From Anaerocolumna chitinilytica (GTDB lineage Bacteria; Bacillota; Clostridia; Lachnospirales; Lachnospiraceae), in NCBI RefSeq assembly GCF_014218355.1, contig NZ_AP023368.1:996001-1060000 (forward strand): a stretch of 64,000 nt of DNA, read 5' to 3'. The position numbers and the translations under genes are program-made. Each line of letters opens with the position of its first letter. Positions within the stretch are counted from its first letter, which is position 1. The notes beneath the pieces are model-generated. The model was not told where the DNA came from. It worked only from the letters and a program-made list of their open reading frames with translations, and searched no databases. Below are positions 7,975 through 16,039 of this stretch, piece after piece.

Positions 7975-9771
7975 ATGCCGTTTACAGTGAAAAAGAATCA
8001 GCCCATATCATTAAAGAAAGCACTGCTTTTTGTGACCGTTGTATGCTGGACGGTTCCTATCATTGTCTTTATGGTGTTCATGTTATCCTATTACCGGAAT
8101 AATATTATACAGAAAACCCAGGCTTTGATGGTGGAAAGTCTTAAGAACTATACCACTTTTCATAGTCAGAAGCTCAACGAAGCAATCGAAAGCTCTAAGA
8201 AGATATCCTATGACCTGGTACTGGAAAAGGCATGGAATAAATATAAAAATGGTGAATTCACGGAGGCAGGTTTCTATAAAGAAGTAATCGGAAATTTAAA
8301 GAGCAAGTATATAAATGATAACCGCTTTGTCATGTCAACCTTTTATCTTTCAGATAATACAGATAAGCTTTATTATGCTTCAAGGGAACAGGCAAGCACC
8401 GTTCAGATTTATATCAGAGATGTGAAACGGTATGCAGAAACGATTACCAGTGAGAATTCATCCGATGCTCATGTAAAGATAATGAACGGAAAAATCTATA
8501 TCATCCGGAATCTCTATACCACCAGAAATTATACGAAATTTGGAACACTGGTACTGGAGTTGAACGAGGATAAATTCTTTGATGGAATTAATATTAATAA
8601 GAATTATGATCTGGGGTTTTTTGTAGACGATACAGATGAGATGATATTATATAATAATCAATTGAAGGAACCGGATGAGAAGACAGTCTTAAAGGACCTG
8701 AAAAAAGAGTTCTTACGAAAGAATAATAGGAGAACTATAAAAGCTGAGGATAAAGTATATCAGGGAATCCTATACCAGCAGAAGTTTGATGATTACTATT
8801 ATGGAATAGTTCTGATAGCCAACAAAGATGTTATCTTCAGTGAGATAAGAGTTATGAACAGCGTTATCCTTTTAAATATCCTGATTATTATACCTGTTTT
8901 TATATATATGCTGTACTTTATATCCCATAACATTACAAAACCCATGGAGAGGATGGTAAAGGCATCAAAGAATATCGAAGGCGGTAATTTTGGCTGGCAG
9001 ATTAAGGGCGATGTTATGCCTAATCAGGAATTTAAATATCTCTCAGATTCCTTTAATAAGATGTCTTCGGAAGTAAAATATCTCTTTGATTATGCATATA
9101 AGGAACAGCTGGCCAGAAAGGAAGCGAAAATACTAGCCCTGCAGTCCCAAATAAATCCTCATTTTCTTAATAATACCTTAGAGATGATGAATTGGCAGGC
9201 AAGAATGGCAGGAGACGATGCCGTATCCAAAATGATAGAAGCCCTGGCGGTTCTATTGAACCAGAGCATGGGCAGAGAGAACCGGAAGCTCATATCCCTG
9301 GCAGAGGAATTAAAGGGAGCAGAAGCTTATATTTATATTACCTCCATGCGATTTGGAGACCGCATTCGATTCGAAAAAGATATTGACGAAAGATTAATGC
9401 AGGTTCAGCTGCCGCAGCTTATATTACAGCCTCTTCTTGAAAATGCTGTGGTACACGGTGCCTACACGGTGCAGGGGGGAGTCATTAATTTCTATGTGTA
9501 CCAGGAGGAAGATAAGGTAATCTTAAAGATTATTAACACCGGCAGTTTCTCAGAGGAAGAGGAAAAGAAGGTGCAGGCACTCTTAGACAGTGATAATACC
9601 GGTTCCGTGGAGGGAAAGGGTAAGCATACCTCTCTTGGAATAAGAAATGTCAACGAACGTATTAAACTTATATTTGGGGAGGATTACGGCTTAAGCATCC
9701 ATTCGGTGGATGGCAAAGTAATTTCAGCTATTACAATCCCCTGGAGCAGTGAGGAGGATAAGAGTATATAG
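7975..9771 (+). CDS. YesM-type sensor histidine kinase
   Basis: The 598-residue membrane kinase has a first membrane segment near residues 18-40, an extracellular sensing region to about 300, a second membrane segment, a HAMP domain, and a His_kinase domain with the phospho-acceptor in QINPHFLNNTLEMM near residue 396 (usual form NPHFLYNTL). The HATPase part has LLENAVVHG and SLGIRNVNERIKLIFG. YesM-type kinases pair with AraC-type regulators such as the one at 13262-14068 and usually control nearby sugar transporters. The start follows AGGAGGGG. Signal unknown, but the neighbouring lipoprotein transporter suggests an oligosaccharide. Confidence 0.93.
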   Translation: MPFTVKKNQPISLKKALLFVTVVCWTVPIIVFMVFMLSYYRNNIIQKTQALMVESLKNYTTFHSQKLNEAIESSKKISYDLVLEKAWNKYKNGEFTEAGFYKEVIGNLKSKYINDNRFVMSTFYLSDNTDKLYYASREQASTVQIYIRDVKRYAETITSENSSDAHVKIMNGKIYIIRNLYTTRNYTKFGTLVLELNEDKFFDGININKNYDLGFFVDDTDEMILYNNQLKEPDEKTVLKDLKKEFLRKNNRRTIKAEDKVYQGILYQQKFDDYYYGIVLIANKDVIFSEIRVMNSVILLNILIIIPVFIYMLYFISHNITKPMERMVKASKNIEGGNFGWQIKGDVMPNQEFKYLSDSFNKMSSEVKYLFDYAYKEQLARKEAKILALQSQINPHFLNNTLEMMNWQARMAGDDAVSKMIEALAVLLNQSMGRENRKLISLAEELKGAEAYIYITSMRFGDRIRFEKDIDERLMQVQLPQLILQPLLENAVVHGAYTVQGGVINFYVYQEEDKVILKIINTGSFSEEEEKKVQALLDSDNTGSVEGKGKHTSLGIRNVNERIKLIFGEDYGLSIHSVDGKVISAITIPWSSEEDKSI

Positions 9772-9902
9772 TTTTTACATTACACTGTTTCACCAAACAG
9801 TAAAATAGATTCTATAGATACAGATGAACAGGGCAAGACGGAACAAATAATGTCAAGATAGTAGAATGAAAAATGACACCGGAAAAGATATAATAATTTT
9901 TG

Positions 9903-9943
9903 TAAAGTAAAATTTACTGATTTAACTTGTGAAATTTACTTTA
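9903..9943 (+). promoter_or_regulatory. Imperfect palindrome ahead of the transporter lipoprotein gene
   Basis: Arms 9903-9917 and 9929-9943 are complementary at 13 of 15 positions (one further pair is G-U) around an 11-base spacer. It ends 3 bases before the AGGGAGGA ribosome site. It could be an operator for the YesN-type regulator or an mRNA hairpin; neither is shown. Confidence 0.45.
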
Positions 9944-9958
9944 TTAGGGAGGAAGATT

Positions 9959-11266
9959 ATGAAAAAAAGGGCTAAATGGTCCGTATCATTTTTAGCCATG
10001 GTTTTAACCTTTTTCTGTACTGCTTGCAGCAACACCGGCAGCAACATAACGGATATCAGCGGAGATACAGGGGCAACACCGGCTGATGAAAATAATCCGG
10101 TAACTCTAACTACGGTATCAATGTATGGTGGGACGGACCCTAATGCATCCAATTACCAGACAATTATCAGTAAGTTCATGGAGGATTATCCCTATATTAC
10201 CGTGGAGGATGATTCCCAGGTTTCCGATCAGGACTGGAAGACGAGAATTGCAGCCGACTTTGCTGTAGGAAATGAACCGGATGTAATACAGTATTTTACG
10301 GATGCCAATGCAAGTGATGTGCTGGCAGCTGATAAATTCGTAACGATAAATGAAGTAAGAACAGAATATCCTGATTATGCCAAAGACACATTACCAAGTG
10401 CCTTAAAGGCGGCGGCTAATCCTGACGGTATTGAACGGGCGGTACCCACAACCGGTTATTGGGAAGGACTATTCTGCAATAAAGATTTATTTAAAAAATA
10501 TGGCCTTGAGCTTCCTACAACGTGGTTCAATATGTTAAGAGCCATTGAAACCTTTAAAGAAAATAATATTGTACCCATTGCGGTGTCTTTGAATAATGTA
10601 CCCCATTATCTGGTGGAATATCTAATTCTCTCAGCGGCCGGTCCTGACAGTTATAGGCAGATACCAAAGACCGTACCCAAAGAATGGTGTGAAGGACTTG
10701 CAATGTTTAAGACCTTAAGGGATATGGGAGCATTCCCGAAAGATACCGACACCATTGACAATGACCTTGCCGGCGAACTTTTTAAGTCCAAGCGTGCAGC
10801 TATGAAGGTAGATGGCTCATGGTTTCTTGGCAGTATCCCGGATCAGCAAAATACCGTTGTGGTTGCATATCCGGTAATACCCGGCGGGAGGGCACGAAGT
10901 ACAGATATGGTGGGGGGTATCTCATCGGGCTTTTATATTACAAAGAAAGCCTGGCTTGATACAGATAAGAGAGATGCTGCTGTCAAGTTTGTGATGGCAA
11001 ATACCAGTAAGGAAGCGGTTACAAAGTATTGGGGAGGTAATGGAAGTGCTGCCGTAGCAGCCGACCCTATTAAGAATCTGACACCTCTATCCCGCTCAGG
11101 ACTTAAGTACAGCAGTGAAGCAACAAGTGTTTCAACACCCATTGATTCCAGACTGTCTCAGGAAGCTTATAATACATTGATTGCCGGTATTGTCGATATT
11201 TCTACCGGAGTAAAAACACCGGAAGAACTTCTGAAAGAAGTATTTGCTATCAATGTGAAGCAATAA
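9959..11266 (+). CDS. Sugar ABC transporter substrate-binding lipoprotein (CUT1 type)
   Basis: A lipoprotein signal ends in the lipobox CTAC followed by Ser (residues 21-25). The mature part is a family 1 extracellular solute-binding protein, with the usual YGGTDPNASNYQTIISKFMEDYPYI start, GNEPDVIQYF, and the GGISSGFYITKKAW segment near the end. It would capture a sugar outside the membrane and deliver it to the two permeases downstream. I chose the ATG at 9959 because AGGGAGGA lies just ahead and the signal peptide begins MKKRAKW there. The substrate is not readable from sequence. Confidence 0.92.
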   Translation: MKKRAKWSVSFLAMVLTFFCTACSNTGSNITDISGDTGATPADENNPVTLTTVSMYGGTDPNASNYQTIISKFMEDYPYITVEDDSQVSDQDWKTRIAADFAVGNEPDVIQYFTDANASDVLAADKFVTINEVRTEYPDYAKDTLPSALKAAANPDGIERAVPTTGYWEGLFCNKDLFKKYGLELPTTWFNMLRAIETFKENNIVPIAVSLNNVPHYLVEYLILSAAGPDSYRQIPKTVPKEWCEGLAMFKTLRDMGAFPKDTDTIDNDLAGELFKSKRAAMKVDGSWFLGSIPDQQNTVVVAYPVIPGGRARSTDMVGGISSGFYITKKAWLDTDKRDAAVKFVMANTSKEAVTKYWGGNGSAAVAADPIKNLTPLSRSGLKYSSEATSVSTPIDSRLSQEAYNTLIAGIVDISTGVKTPEELLKEVFAINVKQ

Positions 11267-11288
11267 ATAATGTAAACAGTAAGGTGTG

Positions 11289-11337
11289 CTGCAGATAGCT
11301 AAAAGTACCTTTGGCTGCCTGCAGTATTCTTTTTTTA
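11289..11337 (+). terminator. Possible intercistronic attenuator between lipoprotein and permease genes
   Basis: CTGCAG arms (11289-11294 and 11319-11324), with an inner AGC/GCT pairing, are followed by a run of seven T. Such partial terminators commonly keep binding protein in excess over permeases. Confidence 0.5.
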
Positions 11338-11404
11338 TCCATTGCAAAGGAGCATATGGAATCAATTGCTCCTGTAATTTTAAGCAGCTTTATAGGAGGC
11401 AGAG

Positions 11405-12286
11405 ATGCTCTACAAGAAGAAACTGCCCCTGCTCCTCTTTCTGGTGCCGGGACTTGCCCTGATACTCATATTCTTATATGAACCATTTCTGGAAAATATT
11501 ATTAACAGCTTCTACGATATGACCTCCTTTGTTAAAATTCCAGGAAGTGAGTGGAAATTTATCGGACTGGAGAATTATAAGAAACTGCTTACGGAGGACA
11601 GATTCCGCATTTCTTTGTTGAATTCTATAAAGATGATGGGGCTGACTGTCACTTTTCAGGTGGGAATAGCTCTTATATTTGCAATATTGGTGAGCTGGCT
11701 GAAAAGAGGACAGAACTTCTTTCGTACGGTATATTTTTTTCCCATCGTAATCTCAGCGACAGCCATAGGATTGATATTTAAGCTTTTTTATAATTATAAC
11801 GGGGGAATGTTCAATCAGGTATTAGCAGTCTTTGGACAGGAGCCGGTTAACTGGCTGGCACCTGGCAGGGCTTTTTTTATGATAGCAGTTCCAACACTTT
11901 GGAGTTATGTGGGCTTTTATTTTGTAATTCTCTTAACTGGAATAAACAATATTCCGGAGGACTTGTATGAAGCGGCAAGAGTAGACGGCTGTTCGAAGGC
12001 AAGACAGGTTATACATATTACCATTCCCTTATTACGGGGAGTACTATGCACCTGTATTATGCTGGCTGTAACCGGTGCCTTAAAAGTGTTTGACCTTCCC
12101 TGGGTCATTGCACCAAAGGGAGCACCACAAGGGAAGACACATTTTCTTGGAACTTATATGTATGAACAGACTTTTTCAATTGGAAATATTGATTATGGGT
12201 CTGCCATTGCATTTACTATCGTTATATTTGGATTTATAGTATCGTTGATTGTTAGTAAACTTCTTAAACCTGATGCAAATTTGTAG
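11405..12286 (+). CDS. Sugar ABC transporter permease (MalF/UgpA-like)
   Basis: The 293-residue protein has about six membrane segments and the permease EAA loop DLYEAARVDGCSKARQVIHITIPLLRG, which contacts the ATPase. It is the first of two permeases downstream of the binding lipoprotein, starting behind AGGAGG. No ATPase gene is in this cluster, so it probably uses a shared MsmX-type ATPase encoded elsewhere, as is common for CUT1 systems in Firmicutes. Confidence 0.93.
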   Translation: MLYKKKLPLLLFLVPGLALILIFLYEPFLENIINSFYDMTSFVKIPGSEWKFIGLENYKKLLTEDRFRISLLNSIKMMGLTVTFQVGIALIFAILVSWLKRGQNFFRTVYFFPIVISATAIGLIFKLFYNYNGGMFNQVLAVFGQEPVNWLAPGRAFFMIAVPTLWSYVGFYFVILLTGINNIPEDLYEAARVDGCSKARQVIHITIPLLRGVLCTCIMLAVTGALKVFDLPWVIAPKGAPQGKTHFLGTYMYEQTFSIGNIDYGSAIAFTIVIFGFIVSLIVSKLLKPDANL

Positions 12287-12297
12287 GAGGACTAAGC

Positions 12298-13182
12298 TTG
12301 AAGCGCGGGACGAAAATAAAGGAAATTAAGGACTCCGCCCATAAGGAGAACCTCCTGAAAGAGCTCCATATCGGGAAAATAATAATATATCTAATACTGG
12401 CGATATGGACAGTCACCACGATATATCCCTTTGTATGGGTTATCGGCAATTCCTTTAAGCCCTCTGCAGAAGTTGTTAATACCTCTTTTAGCCTGCCCAA
12501 GGAATTTACGATATCCAACTATACCAATGCTTTTAGTAAACAGGACATACTTCAATCTTATAAAAACAGCCTTGTAATATCTGGTACAGTTATGGTAGTT
12601 ACTATGATTCTTGGTACTATGATGGCATTTGCCATGACAAGATATCACTTTAGGGGGAAAGCCATTGTAAGCGGGATTCTTCTCTCGAGTCTTATGATTC
12701 CGGTTTTTTCAACTATAATACCTGTATTTAAGTGGATGGGAGAGTTTGGCCTTCTAAATCTTCCAATCAGTGTCATACTTCCCCAGATTGCCGGCAATTT
12801 AAGTTTTGCAACAGTGGTAATGATGGGATTTTTATGGGGGCTGCCCCTTGAGATGGAAGAAGCAGCTTATATGGAAGGAGCAGGCGTGCGGAAAGTATTT
12901 ATACATATTATCGTACCAATATGCAGACCTTCTATGGCTACTGTAGCTATCTTTTGCTTTTTATGGTCTTACAATGATTTAATTACTCAGCTTATTATGA
13001 TAAGAAAGCGTACAAAATTCCCGGTAGGTGCCTTATTAAATGAAATCAGTTCGAAGTACGGAACAGACTATGGGCTGATGACAGCAAGTGTGACGCTTAT
13101 TATTGTTCCGGTTCTCATAATATATGTGTTCTTGCAGAAATACATCATGAAAGGATTGACAGCAGGAGCTCTCAAGGAATAG
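12298..13182 (+). CDS. Sugar ABC transporter permease (MalG/UgpE-like)
   Basis: The 294-residue second permease has the EAA loop EMEEAAYMEGAGVRKVFIHIIVPICRPS and a conserved C-terminus ending KYIMKGLTAGALKE. It starts at a TTG codon 11 bases after the previous stop, with AGGAGG seven bases ahead, so it is translationally linked to the first permease. Confidence 0.93.
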   Translation: MKRGTKIKEIKDSAHKENLLKELHIGKIIIYLILAIWTVTTIYPFVWVIGNSFKPSAEVVNTSFSLPKEFTISNYTNAFSKQDILQSYKNSLVISGTVMVVTMILGTMMAFAMTRYHFRGKAIVSGILLSSLMIPVFSTIIPVFKWMGEFGLLNLPISVILPQIAGNLSFATVVMMGFLWGLPLEMEEAAYMEGAGVRKVFIHIIVPICRPSMATVAIFCFLWSYNDLITQLIMIRKRTKFPVGALLNEISSKYGTDYGLMTASVTLIIVPVLIIYVFLQKYIMKGLTAGALKE

Positions 13183-13261
13183 AATATTTTTATACCTTTC
13201 AAAACGAAACTAATCCTTATAGAATAAATAAACTAACAAAATATCCGAATGGAGAACTACA

Positions 13262-14068
13262 ATGTTTAAGGTTATGATTATAGATGATGAACCCATAATT
13301 GTGGAAGGAATCAAAAAGATTGTACCCTGGGAAAAGTATGGATGCCAAATTATTGCAACTGCCAATGATGGTATTGAAGGAAGCCGTTTAATCAGGGAAC
13401 TCAAGCCGGATATTCTATTTTCGGATATTTCTATGCCTGGGATTGACGGGCTTACAATGGTAGCAGGCCTGCGGTCGGAATTTCCTTTAATAAAGATATG
13501 TATATTAACCGGCTATCGGGACTTTGATTATGCACAGAAAGCAATCAGTCTTGGGGTCAGCAGGTATTTGTTAAAGCCTTCCAACCTTGTTGAAATTGAA
13601 GAAGCTATTGCTGTTATGACGGCAGGACTGAAGGAACTCAAAGCAGATGAGGAACCCGCGGAAATAGAAGAAAATCAGGAAAGAGAAGAAGACAGCGAAA
13701 CGAAAGCAGCCGGAAGTTTTATTGTATATAATGCTATTCAATACATGGAGGAGAATTATAATAGAAAAATTACTCTTTCTGAGGTGGCAGAAAAAACTTA
13801 TATCAGCCAGTGGCATTTAAGTAAGCTATTGAATAAGCACAAGGGGCTTAATTTCTCTGAGATACTAAATAATATCCGTGTAAAGGAAGCGAAGAAACTT
13901 CTTATGAACTCTTCCATGCGTATCGGGGATATTGCATGGGAAGTGGGCTTTACGGACATCGCTCATTTTTCAAAAGTATTTAAAAAGCTTACAGGTTTAT
14001 CAGCCAATGAATACCGTAACAGTGTTTTGGTACAGAAGCTAATAGATGCGGATAAGAATAGAGAATAA
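13262..14068 (+). CDS. YesN-type response regulator (REC plus AraC helix-turn-helix)
   Basis: Residues 1-120 are a receiver domain with acidic residues IIDDE, phospho-acceptor Asp55 in ILFSDISMPG and the conserved Lys in LLKPS. Residues about 160-260 are a double helix-turn-helix AraC domain (ISQWHLSKLLNKHKG and IGDIAWEVGFTDIAHFSKVFKK). At 268 residues it is shorter than the usual 500-residue YesN because the middle domain is a short acidic linker. It likely takes phosphate from the kinase at 7975-9771 and controls the transporter between them. Confidence 0.92.
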   Translation: MFKVMIIDDEPIIVEGIKKIVPWEKYGCQIIATANDGIEGSRLIRELKPDILFSDISMPGIDGLTMVAGLRSEFPLIKICILTGYRDFDYAQKAISLGVSRYLLKPSNLVEIEEAIAVMTAGLKELKADEEPAEIEENQEREEDSETKAAGSFIVYNAIQYMEENYNRKITLSEVAEKTYISQWHLSKLLNKHKGLNFSEILNNIRVKEAKKLLMNSSMRIGDIAWEVGFTDIAHFSKVFKKLTGLSANEYRNSVLVQKLIDADKNRE

Positions 14069-14073
14069 TTAAA

Positions 14074-14146
14074 TAAGACTGCTTTAGCATGTGGATGCGT
14101 TAAGAGGGAGGCCCTTACACAATGTGCTAAAGCAGTCTTAATTTTT
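14074..14146 (+). terminator. Terminator after the response regulator
   Basis: A 16-bp perfect stem (14074-14089 with 14125-14140) encloses a second small hairpin and is followed by ATTTTTAT. It can act in both directions, since a minus-strand gene ends at 14158. Confidence 0.85.
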
Positions 14147-14157
14147 ATCTTAAAATA

Positions 14158-14496
14158 TTAAATTGCGTTGTGGCAAAAGGCTACTATGCTGTCAAGGGGA
14201 ATGTCGCAAACAGAACCTACGGAACGGGAGCCGTTATGATGGTTGTTATGATGTCCGCAGTCGTTGTTAAATGTGTCGCCACCAAAAGAATCACCAAGCG
14301 GGCAAGCAGGAGCTACGCCACGTCTGGAATCGATACGAACGGTATTACAATTTACGGATAGTAAAACACCTGTAAAACCGCTGCCGGAAACACCGCCGCT
14401 TGTAGTAAAGACAATAACTGTTTGCCCAATGAAGCGGCAAATATGATTGCAAAAACTCTGGTTATTGTTAATTCCATTAATATTATTGAATGACAT
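14158..14496 (-). CDS. Small Gly/Asn/Cys-rich protein, paralogue of the next gene
   Basis: The 112-residue protein has no signal peptide. Its core reads CRFIGQTVIVFTTSGGVSGSGFTGVLLSV, then a variable Asn/His-rich stretch, then VGSVCDIPLDSIVAFCHNAI. The beta-rich core with a closing strand recalls an Sm-like or small coat-protein fold, but I do not recognise a named function. The start at 14496 is fixed by AGGAGGATTCCTT ahead of it. It lies 25 bases downstream of a paralogue and is surely a tandem duplicate in one operon. Similar small proteins recur in spore-forming Clostridia; a spore or surface role is a guess. Confidence 0.8.
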   Translation of the reverse strand: MSFNNINGINNNQSFCNHICRFIGQTVIVFTTSGGVSGSGFTGVLLSVNCNTVRIDSRRGVAPACPLGDSFGGDTFNNDCGHHNNHHNGSRSVGSVCDIPLDSIVAFCHNAI

Positions 14497-14521
14497 AAGG
14501 AATCCTCCTATTCTGTTCTGA

Positions 14522-14842
14522 TTATACAGCGTTATGACAGAAAGCTGCAATTTTATCAATAGGGATATCACATACAGAGCCTACTGAAGTCTGCCTGTGG
14601 CAATTATGCTCAGGATAAAGATTAGTACAGCAGGAACTGTTAGGTCCGCCAAGAGGATTAGCGGGAGCAGTACCGAAATCTGTTACCAACTGACAAAATT
14701 CATTGTTTATTCCAAAGAGAGTACCGGTAAAGCCACATCCTGATACACCACCGCTCTTTGTAAATATTGTAACTGTTTCACCTACAAATCTGCAAAGGGT
14801 AGAAACTAAATTCTGGTTTGAGTTAAAACCTCCACATGCCAT
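14522..14842 (-). CDS. Small Gly/Asn/Cys-rich protein, paralogue of the previous gene
   Basis: The 106-residue protein shares with its neighbour CRFVGETVTIFTKSGGVSGCGFTG and VGSVCDIPIDKIAAFCHNAV; only the middle differs (it has SSCC and a C-x3-Cys-type spacing instead of His/Asn runs). It starts behind AAGGAGGA and has no signal peptide. The conserved ends and loose middle suggest a structural framework with an exposed variable loop. Function unknown. Confidence 0.82.
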   Translation of the reverse strand: MACGGFNSNQNLVSTLCRFVGETVTIFTKSGGVSGCGFTGTLFGINNEFCQLVTDFGTAPANPLGGPNSSCCTNLYPEHNCHRQTSVGSVCDIPIDKIAAFCHNAV

Positions 14843-15063
14843 ATGAATTCCTCCTTAATATATTAGGTCATCTGATTTACAATCAGTTATAACCATACTT
14901 TATAATATGGTTTGAAGAACATAATGTGACAATTTAAGATGCAAATGTACAAAATAATATAAAATATTCTCCTATAATAAATTTACAAAAAATGTAACTA
15001 TGTCACAGACGAAAAAAAGAATATGGCTATAATTAGGGTATAAACAAAAAAGGAGAGTATTGT

Positions 15064-15378
15064 ATGAGCGTATTAAAAATAACAAGAGAAAATTTTAAAA
15101 AAGAGGTTATGGAATCGAAAATGCCAGTATTGCTGGACTTCTGGGCATCCTGGTGCGGACCTTGTAAGATGGTATCCCCTATTATTGATCAAGTGGCAGA
15201 AGAAAAGAAAGATACAATAAAAGTTGGTAAGATAAATATTGATGAAGAGGGAGAATTAGCAGAACAGTTCCGTATTATGAGTATACCAACATTGGTAGTA
15301 ATCAAGGACGGTAAGATCGTAGAAAGCTCCGTAGGTGTTAAACCCAAGAATGCAATTCTTTCCCTGTTGTCGGAATAA
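15064..15378 (+). CDS. trxA: Thioredoxin
   Basis: The 104-residue protein has the redox pair Cys31/Cys34 in FWASWCGPCK, the cis-proline loop SIPTLVVIKDG and normal thioredoxin length. It keeps cytoplasmic proteins reduced, using thioredoxin reductase (not in the window). AAAGGAGAG lies ahead of the ATG, and it has its own terminator, so it is probably a single-gene unit. Confidence 0.96.
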   Translation: MSVLKITRENFKKEVMESKMPVLLDFWASWCGPCKMVSPIIDQVAEEKKDTIKVGKINIDEEGELAEQFRIMSIPTLVVIKDGKIVESSVGVKPKNAILSLLSE

Positions 15379-15391
15379 AACCCCTAAAAGT

Positions 15392-15437
15392 AAAAGCTGC
15401 AGTCAGATGAGGGAATCTCAATGGCGGCAGCTTTTTT
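15392..15437 (+). terminator. Terminator after thioredoxin
   Basis: AAAGCTGC and GCAGCTTT arms enclose a loop with its own short pairing and are followed by a T run ending near 15437. Confidence 0.75.
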
Positions 15438-15522
15438 ATGTGAGATGTCATTAGAATATTCCCTGCTATCAGCTAATATAATGAATCAAGCTTATATAGC
15501 ATAAGGGAAAGGTGGCAATAAA

Positions 15523-16005
15523 TTGGAATCAAAGGAAATTAGAAATAAATTATTAGCTTATCAAAGCGAGATTGTGCATTACAGCCAACTACAAACCTTT
15601 AGCAGAAATCCATACGAAAAGAACTATTATCAGAATCTTATTCAAAGCAAAACAGACAGTCTGTCAGATGAATTGGAAGGTATCTTTGTACAGATAAGTT
15701 CAGTGCAGAATAATGAAAATAATGAGATGCCTGAAGGTGAGGAAGAACTGCCGGTTGATGTGCAAAGGGTATTTACTGTGGCAGAGCTGTCCGAGTTTGA
15801 TGGAAGTAATGGAAAACCAGCTTATGTAGCAGTTAACGGAACCGTATATGATGTAAGTGATAAGGCAGCTTGGGCCGGAGGGACACATTTTGCGGGACTT
15901 CGGGCGGGAAATGATTTGTCAGGTCAATTTGCCAGCTGCCATAGGGGAATGGCGGCTATGCTTGAACAGCTTCCGGTTGTCGGAAGCCTGGCAGCAGAAG
16001 AATAA
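15523..16005 (+). CDS. Cytochrome b5-like heme-binding domain protein
   Basis: Residues 1-80 are a charged helical segment; residues about 85-160 form a cytochrome b5-like domain (VFTVAELSEFDGSNGKPAYVAVNGTVYDVSD, then WAGGTHFAGLRAGNDLSGQFASCHRG). His residues in GTHF and SCHRG are the candidate heme ligands. There is no signal peptide or membrane anchor, so it should be cytoplasmic. The start is a TTG with AAAGGTGG seven bases ahead. The subtilase gene starts 35 bases after the stop and is probably co-transcribed. Partner and reaction unknown. Confidence 0.82.
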   Translation: MESKEIRNKLLAYQSEIVHYSQLQTFSRNPYEKNYYQNLIQSKTDSLSDELEGIFVQISSVQNNENNEMPEGEEELPVDVQRVFTVAELSEFDGSNGKPAYVAVNGTVYDVSDKAAWAGGTHFAGLRAGNDLSGQFASCHRGMAAMLEQLPVVGSLAAEE

Positions 16006-16039
16006 TGATTACTGGTGCGTTGGTAGCATGGAGGGGTAT

